From Lawsonibacter hominis (GTDB lineage: Bacteria > Bacillota > Clostridia > Oscillospirales > Oscillospiraceae): a DNA stretch of 64,000 nucleotides. The stretch lies in contig NZ_JACOPP010000007.1 of NCBI RefSeq assembly GCF_014287895.1, forward strand, positions 62,001 to 126,000, written 5' to 3'. The translations under genes and the position numbers were made by a program. The number at the start of each line of letters is the position of its first letter. Within the stretch, counting starts at the first letter, position 1. The notes beneath the pieces were generated by a model that was given only the letters and a program-made list of their open reading frames with translations, was not told the DNA's origin and did not search any database. Of the stretch, positions 26,692 through 35,178 are shown in pieces.

Positions 26692-27042
26692 GTGAAACAT
26701 ACCGTCTCCCTCAAGCAGAACCATGAATTCCGCCGTCTTTACAGCAAGGGAAAAAGCGCCGTCTGCCCCTGCCTGGCCCTGTACTGCCGGAAAAACCGGC
26801 AGGGGCGCAGCAGGCTGGGGATCACCGTGGGGGTGAAAGTAGGCAAGGCCGTGTGCCGTAACCGCACCCGCCGCCGTATCCGGGAGGCCTACCGCCTCCA
26901 TGAGGAGCAGTTTCTTCCCGGATACGATTTGGTCGTGGTGGCCCGGGTCCGGGCCGGCCGCGCCCCCTACCGGGAGATCGAGCGCAGCCTGCTCCAGCTG
27001 GCGGACAAGCTGGGTCTGCTGCAAAAGGAGGCACGCTCGTGA
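26692..27042 (+). CDS. rnpA: Ribonuclease P protein component
   Basis: Protein subunit of RNase P, which matures tRNA 5' ends; 116 residues. The N-terminal LKQNHEFRRLYSKGKS and the RNR motif region VGKAVCRNRTRRRIREAYR, with its run of conserved Arg residues that contact the RNA, are diagnostic. The stop overlaps yidD by 4 nt. A GC-rich inverted repeat lies in the gap before it (about 26633-26661). Confidence 0.95.
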   Translation: MKHTVSLKQNHEFRRLYSKGKSAVCPCLALYCRKNRQGRSRLGITVGVKVGKAVCRNRTRRRIREAYRLHEEQFLPGYDLVVVARVRAGRAPYREIERSLLQLADKLGLLQKEARS

Positions 27043-27257
27043 AACGGCTGCTGCTGGCCCTGATCGGGGCCTACCGCAAGTACATTTCCCCCTGCCGTCC
27101 CCCCTGCTGCCGCTTCATCCCCACCTGCTCGGCGTACGCCCTGGAGGCGGTGGAGAAGTACGGCGCGTTCAAGGGGGGCGCGCTGGCCCTGCGGCGTATT
27201 CTGAAATGCCAGCCCTTCCACCGTCAGGCGTCCATCGAGTACGACCCCGTCCCTTAG
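27039..27257 (+). CDS. yidD: Membrane protein insertion efficiency factor YidD
   Basis: 72 residues with the family core YRKYISPCRPPCCRFIPTCSAYALEAVEKYGAFKGGALALRRILKCQPF. The conserved Cys pattern and the amphipathic N-terminus that binds the inner membrane are present. It assists YidC. It is coupled to rnpA by ATGA and lies 121 bp before yidC. Confidence 0.94.
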   Translation: MKRLLLALIGAYRKYISPCRPPCCRFIPTCSAYALEAVEKYGAFKGGALALRRILKCQPFHRQASIEYDPVP

Positions 27258-27378
27258 AGCCGGACGGAGCCTTCTGCAGAATGCCGGCGGAACGGCCGCC
27301 GCGCCGCCCGCCCGTCCTTCGGCAGGTACTGAAACCGGCTTTGAAGCGGGACCACAAATGAAACTTGGAGGCGTCCAA

Positions 27379-28827
27379 ATGGATTTTGCACAGATCATCC
27401 TCTCCCCCTTCGTATGGCTGCTGACCGTTTTTTACAATCTCTTCGGCAGCTATGGTCTGGCGCTCATTTTCTTTGCCATCGTGGTCAAGCTGATCCTCTT
27501 CCCCTTCTCCCTGAAGGGAAAGCGCAGCATGATCCAGATGAACATGCTTTCCGACAAGATGCAGAAGCTCCAGAAGCAGTACGGCAAGGACAAAGAGCGC
27601 TATAACCTGGAGGTCCAGAAGCTCTACGAGAAGGAAAAGGTCAACCCCATGAGCGGCTGCCTTTGGTCCTTCGTTCCCCTGCTGATCCTGCTCCCCCTGT
27701 ATGCCATCATCCGCCAGCCCCTGAAGTATATGATGGGCGTCAATTCCCAGGACCTGCTCAACGCGGTGGCCAACGCCGTGCAGTGGAACAGCGCCGCGCT
27801 GGATATGGGCTGGATCAAGGAAGCGGCCGACAGCTTTGCCAATACCGGTTACAACCAGCTCTATCTGGCCTCTCTCATCACCCCGGAGAACCTGGCCTCC
27901 GTCCAGGCCGCCGTGGGCGAGGCCGGAAGCAAGATCTTTTCCATCAATTTTGATTTCCTGGGCCTGATCGACCTGTCCCAGACGCCCCAGCTGAAGTTCT
28001 GGACCATCAGCGGAGGCTTTGGCCTGTTCCTGCTGCCGGTCATCTCCGCCGCGTCGGGCTTCGTGTTCTCCCTCATCTCCATGAAGACGAATTCCGTCAA
28101 CCAGAAGAGCGCCCAGGCGGCCAACAACGCCACGGCCAAAAGCATGCTCATCGTCTCCCCCCTGATGTCTCTGTGGATCGGCTTTGCCATGCCCGCCGCC
28201 CTGTGCGTATACTGGATCGCCAACAACCTTTTGTCCATGCTCCAGGAATTCCTCTGCGGCAAGCTGCTGAAGAAGGACTATGAAAAGGCCGCCGCGCAGC
28301 AGGCGGAGCGGGAACGCCAGGAAAAAGAGGAGGAGAAGGAGCGCCGCCGCCTTGCCGCTGAAGAGCGCGCCCGCCGTCTGGAGGAAGAAAAGCAGAATAA
28401 GGGCAGGAAGAAGAAAGCTGAGAAAAAGCCCGCCGAGGAGGAGGAAAAGATCCCCGGCGCGGTGAAAGAGGCCAGCCGGGTCGGGATGCGTCAGTATGCC
28501 CGCGGCCGCGCCTATGATCCCTACCGCTACAGCGCCGAAGGCCCTACCGCTTATCCGGGCGCCGCCCCTGTTTTCCAGAAGAAGGAAGACACCAGGGCGC
28601 TGGAGAAGGAGTCCGACGAACTGGAACAGGTCGCTCTGGAGCAGGCCGCCGACGAAGCGATTGTGGAGGCTATCCGGGAGGAGCAGGCCGGCGCCGCCCC
28701 TGCGGGGCTGAGCGAGACGCCCGTCCTGGAGACTCCTACCTATGAAGCCCCCGATTATGACGCGGCGGAAGCCGAGGCTCCCTATGCGGAAGAGTCGGAA
28801 GAGTCGGAAGACAAGGACAAGGAGTAA
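27379..28827 (+). CDS. yidC: Membrane insertase YidC/Oxa1 (SpoIIIJ)
   Basis: Inserts membrane proteins alone or with SecYEG; 482 residues. Membrane segments: about 11-32 (FVWLLTVFYNLFGSYGLALIFF), 100-120, 210-235 and two near 255-295 (SLWIGFAMPAALCVYWIANNLLSMLQE, the Oxa1 hallmark). The C-terminus is very long (about 190 residues), highly charged, rich in Lys/Glu then acidic, and ends DKDKE; such tails bind ribosomes. It has no lipobox, unlike Bacillus SpoIIIJ. The start at 27379 was chosen for GGAGG 7 bp upstream; the ATG at 27358 lacks a site. Confidence 0.95.
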   Translation: MDFAQIILSPFVWLLTVFYNLFGSYGLALIFFAIVVKLILFPFSLKGKRSMIQMNMLSDKMQKLQKQYGKDKERYNLEVQKLYEKEKVNPMSGCLWSFVPLLILLPLYAIIRQPLKYMMGVNSQDLLNAVANAVQWNSAALDMGWIKEAADSFANTGYNQLYLASLITPENLASVQAAVGEAGSKIFSINFDFLGLIDLSQTPQLKFWTISGGFGLFLLPVISAASGFVFSLISMKTNSVNQKSAQAANNATAKSMLIVSPLMSLWIGFAMPAALCVYWIANNLLSMLQEFLCGKLLKKDYEKAAAQQAERERQEKEEEKERRRLAAEERARRLEEEKQNKGRKKKAEKKPAEEEEKIPGAVKEASRVGMRQYARGRAYDPYRYSAEGPTAYPGAAPVFQKKEDTRALEKESDELEQVALEQAADEAIVEAIREEQAGAAPAGLSETPVLETPTYEAPDYDAAEAEAPYAEESEESEDKDKE

Positions 28828-28870
28828 CGGCAGCCTGCCGTTGGTTCCATCATAAGGAGAGATATACCCA

Positions 28871-29662
28871 ATGCTGAAATGGATTGAAAGCACCGGCAGG
28901 ACCGAGGACGCCGCCATCGAGGCCGCCCTGGCCAAGCTGGGTATGGATCGGGACGAGGTCTCCGTGGAGATCCTGGAGCGGGCCAAGTCCGGTTTTCTGG
29001 GCATCGGAAGCTGTCCGGCCAAGGTGAAGGTGACCTACGAGGCCCCCGATGAACCCGAGCAGGTCCCCGTAAAGAAGGCGCCTGCCGCGGCTCCGCCGGC
29101 CAAAGCCGCCCCCACCGCCAAGGCCCCTGCCGCGCCGAAGGCAGAATCCAAGCCGGTCGAGGCGGCATCCGCGCCCCGGCCCGTCGCCCCCACAGATGGG
29201 GAAAAGACGGAACAGATCGTACAGTTCATCACCGGCCTGCTGGAGCACATGGGCTCCGTCGCCCGCCCGGTGGTGCAGCTGGATGATGAGGGCAACTATC
29301 AGGTAGAGCTGGTGGGCGAACATCTGGGCGGCCTGATCGGCCGCCGGGGCGAGACCCTGGACGCCATCCAGCAGCTTACCGGCTATGCCGTCAACCACGG
29401 ACAGTCCAAGCGCGTGCGCATCCATGTGGACGCCGAGGGCTATCGCGCCAAGCGGGAAGAATCCCTGGTCCGCCTGGCCCGCAAGGTGGCGGGCAAGGTG
29501 GTCAAGTATCGCCGCAACGTTACCCTGGAGCCCATGAACGCCTACGAGCGCCATGTGATCCACACCGCGCTTCAGGATTATCCCGACGTGACCACCTACT
29601 CCATCGGAACAGAGCCCAACCGCCGCACGGTAGTGGCCTTCAGCCGGGGCGAGCGGCGCTGA
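28871..29662 (+). CDS. khpB: RNA-binding protein KhpB (Jag)
   Basis: 263 residues. The Jag N-terminal domain (LKWIESTGRTEDAAIEAALAKL...FLGIGS, 1-55) is followed by an Ala/Pro/Lys linker (about 58-100), a KH domain (about 115-190, with LIGRRGETLDAIQQL as the GXXG loop) and an R3H domain (about 195-262, with MNAYERHVIHTAL, then GTEPNRRTVVAF). With KhpA it binds RNA and affects cell division and elongation in Firmicutes. It closes the rpmH operon; mnmE, normally next, is missing. Confidence 0.94.
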   Translation: MLKWIESTGRTEDAAIEAALAKLGMDRDEVSVEILERAKSGFLGIGSCPAKVKVTYEAPDEPEQVPVKKAPAAAPPAKAAPTAKAPAAPKAESKPVEAASAPRPVAPTDGEKTEQIVQFITGLLEHMGSVARPVVQLDDEGNYQVELVGEHLGGLIGRRGETLDAIQQLTGYAVNHGQSKRVRIHVDAEGYRAKREESLVRLARKVAGKVVKYRRNVTLEPMNAYERHVIHTALQDYPDVTTYSIGTEPNRRTVVAFSRGERR

Positions 29663-29702
29663 AGCCGGATCTGACCCAGGCTGCAGGGAAGCGGCGTGCA
29701 TC

Positions 29703-29747
29703 AAAACGGACCTTTCTCCGGAGCATATCCGGAGAAAGGTCCGTTTT
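29703..29747 (+). terminator. Terminator of the rpmH-khpB operon
   Basis: AAACGGACCTTTCTCCGGA paired with its complement, followed by a TTTTTT run. Confidence 0.92.
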
Positions 29748-29795
29748 TTATCCCAATGCGGGGCAAAAATGTGGAAAACTTTTTGAAAAACCCCC

Positions 29796-29824
29796 TTGTC
29801 AAACTCGAACATATGTTATATAAT
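29796..29824 (+). promoter_or_regulatory. Promoter of the gene at 29946
   Basis: TTGTCA (29796-29801), 17-bp spacer, TATAAT (29819-29824). A DnaA-box-like TGTGGAAAA lies just upstream at 29770-29778. Confidence 0.75.
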
Positions 29825-29945
29825 TTGATCGAACGAAAGTTCTATAGAACAATTGTTTTTAAAAGGCCGCAATTAAAGGACCGTTTTATGGGACTGATTA
29901 CGGGGTACGATAGGTCTGTCAAGGACCGATCAGGAGGGAAACGCC

Positions 29946-30284
29946 ATGGAGACGATTTATTACAGCTTAGACGCCAAACGCCTGACCATCTGTGCCGATG
30001 CGCAGGGCTGCAGAGCCAGCGGCGGAACGGAGAGCGTCTGCTACGCCTTTGTACCCCGCCGTGTCTCCACACAGCGCCCGGCGCAGGCCAAGGTAGTAAA
30101 TATCGCGGACTACCGCGGCGCCGGGAAAACCTCTGCTGCGGAAGAGCGGGAGGCGCCCTCCCGCCCGGAAGCCCCCCTCCCCCGCCGGCGTGGCCTTTCC
30201 TTCGGTTTGATGCTGGATCTGGCGGTGTCAGCCGCCATCCTGGGCGTGTTGGCGGCCGTGCTGGTGCGCTTTTGCGCCCTGTAA
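29946..30284 (+). CDS. Hypothetical C-terminally anchored membrane protein
   Basis: 112 residues, not recognised. A polar N-terminal half (about 1-75) containing two Cys residues is followed by a Pro/Arg stretch and one C-terminal hydrophobic helix (about 84-110, FGLMLDLAVSAAILGVLAAVLVRF). It would be a tail-anchored protein facing the cytoplasm. The start has CAGGAGGGAAACGCC upstream and a good promoter 120 bp before. It stands alone between two terminator-like hairpins. Confidence 0.65.
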   Translation: METIYYSLDAKRLTICADAQGCRASGGTESVCYAFVPRRVSTQRPAQAKVVNIADYRGAGKTSAAEEREAPSRPEAPLPRRRGLSFGLMLDLAVSAAILGVLAAVLVRFCAL

Positions 30285-30349
30285 CAGAGGCAAAAAGCGG
30301 TGCGGGCTTGAAGGCAGCCTGCGGGCGGCGAACTCGGAAAAGTGTGTCA

Positions 30350-30395
30350 ACAAACGAACATGCCGCAGGCTATAGCCTGCGGCATGTTCGTTTGT
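30350..30395. terminator. Perfect 46-bp palindrome
   Basis: Arms 30350-30372 and 30373-30395 are exact reverse complements centred on TATA. It lies downstream of the gene at 29946 and of the convergent sugar genes. It probably ends transcription from both sides, though the U tracts are short. Confidence 0.65.
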
Positions 30396-30459
30396 GTCTG
30401 ACCAATTTCGATTTTTCAAGCCAGATCCGGGTGGAGAAAGCGCAACAGACAGGATAGAT

Positions 30460-30690
30460 TTATTGGCCGATAAAGAAGAGCCAGGTATTAGCGCCCCGCT
30501 CCATTGCGGCGAAATAATGAGTTTCCCCGCCAACCTCAATGGAATATACTTTGAAATTCTTTCGGATCCCATCGGTATAATCTTTCAGATACGCGGTCTC
30601 TCCGGTGTCGGTCCACTCATAATCAAAGAGGTTGACGCCCCAGAGCTTATAAGTCCTATTTTTGATCAGCTTCCCCAGTTTCCATTCCAT
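30460..30690 (-). CDS. Small hypothetical protein
   Basis: 76-residue protein, MEWKLGKLIKNRTYKLWGVN..., rich in aromatic residues and predicted beta (YFAAMERGANTWLFFIG). The start at 30690 was chosen for GAGGG upstream. It is the last leftward gene after the carbohydrate enzymes and may be part of their transcript. I do not recognise a family. Local GC content is lower than in the neighbouring housekeeping genes. Confidence 0.55.
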   Translation of the reverse strand: MEWKLGKLIKNRTYKLWGVNLFDYEWTDTGETAYLKDYTDGIRKNFKVYSIEVGGETHYFAAMERGANTWLFFIGQ

Positions 30691-30751
30691 AGCGCAGCCC
30701 TCATTTGTTTGATGATATTTAAAGTTTAGCGTCAAAGTCGCCGCAAGTCAA

Positions 30752-31402
30752 TTACGTTTGAAGATAGTTGGCCCAGGAATCCGGCTCGCCCAATTCAGCC
30801 TTGACCATTTCCGGGGAAAGGGGCTGGACCTGGCGGCCGGTGGCCAGGGCGGTCAGATAGGTTTGCGCAGCCTCCTCAAGATAGACCGCTGCATACAGGG
30901 CAATTTGGAGGGAGGAACCGAACGCCATCACGCCATGGCTGCGAAGAATCACCGCATTGGAACCATTGGCATATTGCACGGTCAACTCTCCCATCCCCTT
31001 ATCGGAAGAGGGAGTGAACGGAGCCACGGGGACATCGCCCTGCAAGGCGTCGATTTGGGAAACCAGGCAGGCAGGAAAGACGTCCGCGATCAGGCCAAGC
31101 GCGGTAGCGCAAGGCTGATGGGTATGAATCGTGGCATTCACCCCGGGCATTTTCTGAAAAATAAAGAGGATGGCATCCAGATCGGAGGTGGGCCGCCGGT
31201 GACCCTCCACCCGCTTCCCCATAGAGTCCACGATACAAATGTCGTCTGCCGTCATAACTTCATAATCCAGGCCGGAGGGGGTCACGGCAATATTGCCGTC
31301 CGCCAGGCGAACACATACATTTCCGCCGCACAGCGTAATCAGGCGGCATCGTTTCAGTTCCAGAGCGCAGTCGATCAGAGACTGCTTTTCTTTTTCATAC
31401 AT
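30752..31402 (-). CDS. Class II aldolase / L-ribulose-5-phosphate 4-epimerase family protein
   Basis: 216-residue zinc enzyme of the AraD/FucA fold. Seen: LCGGNVCVRLADGNIAVTPSG (phosphate-binding region), RPTSDLDAILFIFQ, ATIHTHQPCATAL with two metal His, and VILRSHGVMAFG with the third. The residue after PTS is Asp; as I recall, FucA-type aldolases have Glu and AraD/UlaF-type 4-epimerases have Asp there, so an epimerase is plausible. ATG at 31402 has AAGGTGATCGTT upstream. In the ula operon the corresponding gene is ulaF. Confidence 0.8.
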   Translation of the reverse strand: MYEKEKQSLIDCALELKRCRLITLCGGNVCVRLADGNIAVTPSGLDYEVMTADDICIVDSMGKRVEGHRRPTSDLDAILFIFQKMPGVNATIHTHQPCATALGLIADVFPACLVSQIDALQGDVPVAPFTPSSDKGMGELTVQYANGSNAVILRSHGVMAFGSSLQIALYAAVYLEEAAQTYLTALATGRQVQPLSPEMVKAELGEPDSWANYLQT

Positions 31403-31412
31403 AACGATCACC

Positions 31413-32120
31413 TTATTTCAGACAATACTGATCTGTGTAACGGGCCAGCAGTTCGGCGGGCGAGTGTTCGCGCTCGCTTGGAAGGTAGGCCCGGCGGGCA
31501 GAGCCTTCCTGCGCCTTTTTTTCCGGAAAGATGAGCCGTCCGGCGATGACCGCATCGGCCCCGAGATGGAAGCAGTTGCCCATCTCGGTCTCATCCATGG
31601 CGCCGTCCACCCAGAGTTCTTTACCGGCGGGAAGCAGGTTTCTGGCGGTGCGAATGCGGTCGTGGCTGGCTCCGCAGAAGCCGAGTCCATTGGTGCCGCC
31701 AAATCCGCAGTCCATGGTCATGAGCAGCAAAAAGTCAATGTACTCAAAGAAGGGAGCCACCTGTTCCACCGGGGTTTTTACATTGATGGCCAGTCCGGGG
31801 ATCAGGCCCAACTGCCTCAGGGCGCACAGTTCCTCTGAAGGATAGGGCAATTCCTCAAAGTGGACTGCCACCTCCCGCGCGTTGCATTTGGCGATTTCCC
31901 CAAAATATTGACTGGGGTTTTTGGCCATAAAATGAAAGCACAGGGGATTGGGGAACAGGGCGGCAATGGAGCGCACAGTACGCATTCCGAAGGTGATATT
32001 ATTGACGAAATTGCCATCCTCAATATCAATATGCAGGGGCGTATCCTTCGGGAAGGCGCCCAACTCCTCTGCCAGGAAAAGCTGATTGGCTGAGGCGGCG
32101 GAAGGGATGATTCGTTTCAT
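31413..32120 (-). CDS. Ribulose-phosphate 3-epimerase family protein
   Basis: 235-residue (beta/alpha)8 protein. It keeps the metal ligands of RPE: His and Asp in LHIDIEDGNFVNNITFG, His in FHFMAKNPSQYF, and Asp in WVDGAM. It also keeps the flexible loop LLLMTMDCGFGGTN and AGRLIF. It should epimerise a phosphorylated ketose at C3, but the sequence is divergent (for example IEDG for the usual MDG). It is probably the analogue of SgcE in E. coli, encoded beside an SgcQ-like protein there too. Confidence 0.8.
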   Translation of the reverse strand: MKRIIPSAASANQLFLAEELGAFPKDTPLHIDIEDGNFVNNITFGMRTVRSIAALFPNPLCFHFMAKNPSQYFGEIAKCNAREVAVHFEELPYPSEELCALRQLGLIPGLAINVKTPVEQVAPFFEYIDFLLLMTMDCGFGGTNGLGFCGASHDRIRTARNLLPAGKELWVDGAMDETEMGNCFHLGADAVIAGRLIFPEKKAQEGSARRAYLPSEREHSPAELLARYTDQYCLK

Positions 32121-32143
32121 GTCGAGCGTCCTTTCTCTGCGCC

Positions 32144-32971
32144 TTACCGTTTTGCGCGCAGCGCCTTTACCACGTCCATAAATTCTTTGACACGGTTGAC
32201 ATCCACACGTACGTTCTCCAGGCGGTCGTTTTCCAAACGACCGCCCTCTTTAAAATAGGTGCCTACCACCGCGCCGTCAGCGGAGGAGAGCTTCTGCTCG
32301 ATGGTATCGGGGCGGCAGCCGGTGTTGCACAAGACCACCACGTCAGGCGCGCCTTTCTTCACGCTGGCGATTAGGGCGTCGTCGACATCCTGCCCGGCCG
32401 CATTGGCGGAAATGCAAAGCCCGTCGGGATGCGCCTTGAAGATCGTGGATTTGGCGATATCCACCAGCGGGCGCGGGTCCAGATTGCGATCGGATTCGGG
32501 GTTAATGAAGTACAGCATCTTCAGCTCATCCAAGTGCAGCGCAGCCTTACGGCGCAGCAAATGGGAAAAATCATTGTTGTAAAGTCCGCCGTCACCCACG
32601 TAGACTCCGCTGAAGGTGCCGCGGATGAACTTTGCGTCCACGGCGGCCGCCAGCTCAATGGCCGCCAGTCCGTCCGAAATGCAGTCCACGCCGTAAGGAA
32701 CGCAGATCTCCGACTTGAGCTCGCCGATGACGCGGGCCATGGCGGCCGGCGTCACAAAGCTCATGTGCCGTTCGTAGGGCAGGCTGAACTCATTGGAAAA
32801 AATAATACCATCCACACCGCCGTCCTGAAGCGCATGGAGGTCTGCGCGGGCGTGTTCGACCACGCGCTCCATGCAGTGGCCGTAATGAAACCGGGGATCG
32901 CCCGGGAGGGGATCCAAATGCAGCATGGTAAAAATCGGCTTTTTTACGCCAAACATATCGTCAGTCCACAT
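32144..32971 (-). CDS. BtpA/SgcQ family (beta/alpha)8 protein
   Basis: 275 residues. The N-terminal TMLHLDPLPGDPRF, GVDGIIFSNEFSLPY, CVPYGVDCISDGLAAIELAAAVDAKFIRGTFSGVYVGDGG and C-terminal DGAVVGTYFKEGG are typical of the BtpA/SgcQ family. The biochemical function of the family is unsettled; in E. coli sgcQ sits in a cryptic PTS sugar operon with an RPE homologue. The same company here supports a role in sugar-phosphate catabolism. The start has AAAGGTGATATGCT upstream. Confidence 0.85.
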   Translation of the reverse strand: MWTDDMFGVKKPIFTMLHLDPLPGDPRFHYGHCMERVVEHARADLHALQDGGVDGIIFSNEFSLPYERHMSFVTPAAMARVIGELKSEICVPYGVDCISDGLAAIELAAAVDAKFIRGTFSGVYVGDGGLYNNDFSHLLRRKAALHLDELKMLYFINPESDRNLDPRPLVDIAKSTIFKAHPDGLCISANAAGQDVDDALIASVKKGAPDVVVLCNTGCRPDTIEQKLSSADGAVVGTYFKEGGRLENDRLENVRVDVNRVKEFMDVVKALRAKR

Positions 32972-33006
32972 AGCATATCACCTTTTTCGCTGATTTTTTC
33001 CTGAGG

Positions 33007-33657
33007 TCAGGCCCACAGTTTTTGCATACGTGCCTTGATGCGTCGGGCTTCCGCGGCCGGGTCCTTTGCATTGCGGATCGAGCGGCCACAGATGACGGCA
33101 AACAGAGGCAGACCGGCCAACATATCCAAGTCGTCGTAGGTAATACCGCCGGTGGCTGTGACTTCAAAGCCCATGTTACATAGCTTCTGAAGAAACTCTA
33201 CATCCTCACAAGTCCAGGGACCGCTGGCCGAACTGGGGCGGCCGTAGATGATCTGCTTGATGCCGATTTCCTTCCAGGTTTTAAGATCATCCAGCGTCCA
33301 ACCGGCGCCATAGTCGCCGTAGAGTTCAATTTGCACATCCTGTCCGTTTGCCCGGGCCTGCTCCAGGACAGCGGCCTTGACTTCATTGCGGGCAGGGGAA
33401 AACATAGTTACATACTGGACTTGACTGGCCAAAACCTTCGGACCGAAATGGGCTACGGAAAGCTGAGCGTCAGCGACCATGATTTTGTCCGGAAAACAGG
33501 CCCGCATGATCCGAACGGCGCGCATCCCCTCCATCAGGATAAGCATAGTGCCGCATTCGATAATGTCTGCCTCAGTTCCAAGACCGCCCTGCAAGGTACG
33601 AAACGCATCTTCCAGGGATTCGTTATCTAAAGCGATTTGTAAATAAGGTGCTTTCAT
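33007..33657 (-). CDS. UlaD-like (OMPDC superfamily) protein with altered active site
   Basis: 216 residues, clearly homologous to 3-keto-L-gulonate-6-phosphate decarboxylase: LQIALDNESLEDAF at the start, VQIELYGDY, FEVTATGGITYDDL and FAVICGRSIRNAKDPAAEARRIK at the end. The catalytic D-x-K-x-x-D motif, however, reads D63-A-Q65-L-S-V68, so the Lys and second Asp are lost. The later H..R pair (YHRSR in UlaD) reads YGRPS. It cannot be assumed to be the same decarboxylase. It could catalyse another reaction on a similar sugar phosphate. It is first in a leftward four-enzyme group. Confidence 0.82.
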   Translation of the reverse strand: MKAPYLQIALDNESLEDAFRTLQGGLGTEADIIECGTMLILMEGMRAVRIMRACFPDKIMVADAQLSVAHFGPKVLASQVQYVTMFSPARNEVKAAVLEQARANGQDVQIELYGDYGAGWTLDDLKTWKEIGIKQIIYGRPSSASGPWTCEDVEFLQKLCNMGFEVTATGGITYDDLDMLAGLPLFAVICGRSIRNAKDPAAEARRIKARMQKLWA

Positions 33658-33692
33658 ATTTGCCTCTCTTATTTTTAATTTTTAAACAGAAA

Positions 33693-33730
33693 AGCGGCCT
33701 GCCTGCCGGCTTGCGGGCAGGCAGGCCGCT
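33693..33730 (-). terminator. Hairpin between the membrane-protein gene and the UlaD-like gene
   Basis: AGCGGCCTGCCTGCC / GGCAGGCAGGCCGCT stem. On the minus strand it is followed by a TTTT run. It can end or attenuate the phosphotriesterase transcript before the enzyme genes. Confidence 0.8.
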
Positions 33731-33762
33731 TGGTGGTGGGGCGGGGTTCGATCCGATGGGAA

Positions 33763-34212
33763 TCAGGCCACCAGGGACTCCAGCAAATATTCGATCATAA
33801 AATAGTTGCCCATATAAAAAATGAGTGGGATAAACAGCTTCCGCCTGGACAGCGAACGGTTGACAATATCCCGATAGACCAGATAGACGATGACTAGAAA
33901 GGTCACGATACAATAAGCGGCGCTGGGGACCGTAACAGAGGAAAAGCCGAACCAGGTCCTCAGGTCGATTTGGGTTGGGAGCTGCTGCCAGGCCGTAACG
34001 TTCAGGTAGGCTGTCCCGCACAGAATGAGCAGATACAGCCCCTTGGTCAGAGTGGAACTCTTTTTTAATCCATCTGAGAGAGAGAGCCGTTCCGGCTGCC
34101 ATACGTCCAGTTCCTCCGCGTCCGGATCGTCCGGAGAGGTGTGCACACGCGCTTGTGCCGCCTCACTCTGTCGGGTATCCTGCTGTCTGTGGTGACCGCG
34201 CTTGCTTCCCAT
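33763..34212 (-). CDS. Hypothetical membrane protein
   Basis: 149 residues. A polar, His/Gln/Asp-rich N-terminus (1-55) precedes three hydrophobic segments (about 57-75, 93-112 and 127-146). It lies 18 bp downstream of the phosphotriesterase-like gene and ahead of a terminator hairpin, so the two are probably one transcript. No family is recognised; a small permease or membrane anchor is possible. Confidence 0.65.
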   Translation of the reverse strand: MGSKRGHHRQQDTRQSEAAQARVHTSPDDPDAEELDVWQPERLSLSDGLKKSSTLTKGLYLLILCGTAYLNVTAWQQLPTQIDLRTWFGFSSVTVPSAAYCIVTFLVIVYLVYRDIVNRSLSRRKLFIPLIFYMGNYFMIEYLLESLVA

Positions 34213-34230
34213 GTTAAGATCCCTCGCTTT

Positions 34231-35178
34231 TTATTTTCTCATGGAGTAGAACCGGGCGGGATTATTGATCATGAAGTCATCCACGGTCTCCTGGGTGAAG
34301 CCTTCGTCCAGCAGACGCGGAATGAACTTCTGCTTAATAAAGCCCCAGCCGGGACCATAGCCATAGGCCTGATGATGGCTCTTCTTGCCCATATCGTTGC
34401 TGAGCATGATCTGCTTGCCGAACCCGTCATCCACCAGGCGGCGCAGCAGGTCCACACGGACCGAATCGGGATAGTACTTGACTTTGCCCGGCCCGTCGTA
34501 GATCAAATAGGCGCCGGTCTCCAGAATTTTCTTGTGCAGCCAGTAGTCGGGATTGCGGTCAATGTGGGCGATGCCGAACTGATTGGCAGGAAGTCCTTCG
34601 TTGAGGACGATCTCCAACTGCTCCAGGGCAAAGGAGCCCCCGTCGGTATGGGTGTGCATGGGGCAGCCAGTGGCAATAGCGGCGCGGGCGCCGGCCTTCA
34701 GGGCCTTGACCTCACCAGGGGTGGCGTAGCAGTACTGCGTGCCGGCCTTGATCCAGCCGGCCTTGATCGTGGTGCCGTTCATGCCTTCTGTGATCTCCTT
34801 GACGTAACCGGCGGCAATCTCATCCACATCCTTATCCTTCCAGACAATGGACAGGTCCATCAGCGGCTCACGGTCGCCCGGATAGTCGAAGGGAACGCCG
34901 GTAGCGGCAATGATATGGACGCCGGTAGTTTCAGAGATGACCTTGAGGTAGGCCGGCGCGCGGCCGTCCTGATCGCGGCACATGGCGTCCACCAGGCAGC
35001 CGCCGCCAATGGACTTATAGTCTTTTACCATCTGCAGCTGGATATTGAAATTGCGCAGGGCCCATTCATTGTCCGGCGCGAACAGGCCGCGGGGACAATG
35101 GATCACGTGCTCATGGGCCATTGTGAACCCTAGCTCAGACGAGTCGATGTCGCCCAGAACGGTTCTTACTTTTCCCAT
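34231..35178 (-). CDS. Phosphotriesterase-family metal-dependent hydrolase (possible lactonase)
   Basis: 315-residue (beta/alpha)8 amidohydrolase. Binuclear metal ligands are visible: HEHV near residue 22, the carboxylated Lys in IKAGWIKAG, His in MHTHTDGG, His in GIAHIDRN and Asp in MLSNDMGKK. The family covers phosphotriesterases, lactonases and the PHP proteins. In a sugar-phosphate operon a lactonase acting on a phosphorylated lactone is most likely, the role filled by UlaG in the ula operon. It is divergent from the PTS genes across a 478-bp regulatory gap. Confidence 0.85.
   Translation of the reverse strand: MGKVRTVLGDIDSSELGFTMAHEHVIHCPRGLFAPDNEWALRNFNIQLQMVKDYKSIGGGCLVDAMCRDQDGRAPAYLKVISETTGVHIIAATGVPFDYPGDREPLMDLSIVWKDKDVDEIAAGYVKEITEGMNGTTIKAGWIKAGTQYCYATPGEVKALKAGARAAIATGCPMHTHTDGGSFALEQLEIVLNEGLPANQFGIAHIDRNPDYWLHKKILETGAYLIYDGPGKVKYYPDSVRVDLLRRLVDDGFGKQIMLSNDMGKKSHHQAYGYGPGWGFIKQKFIPRLLDEGFTQETVDDFMINNPARFYSMRK

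Noticed and set aside
29696..30457. 253-codon plus-strand frame overlapping the gene at 29946
   Set aside because: It starts inside the khpB terminator and crosses the promoter at 29796-29824; the shorter frame at 29946 has a proper ribosome binding site.
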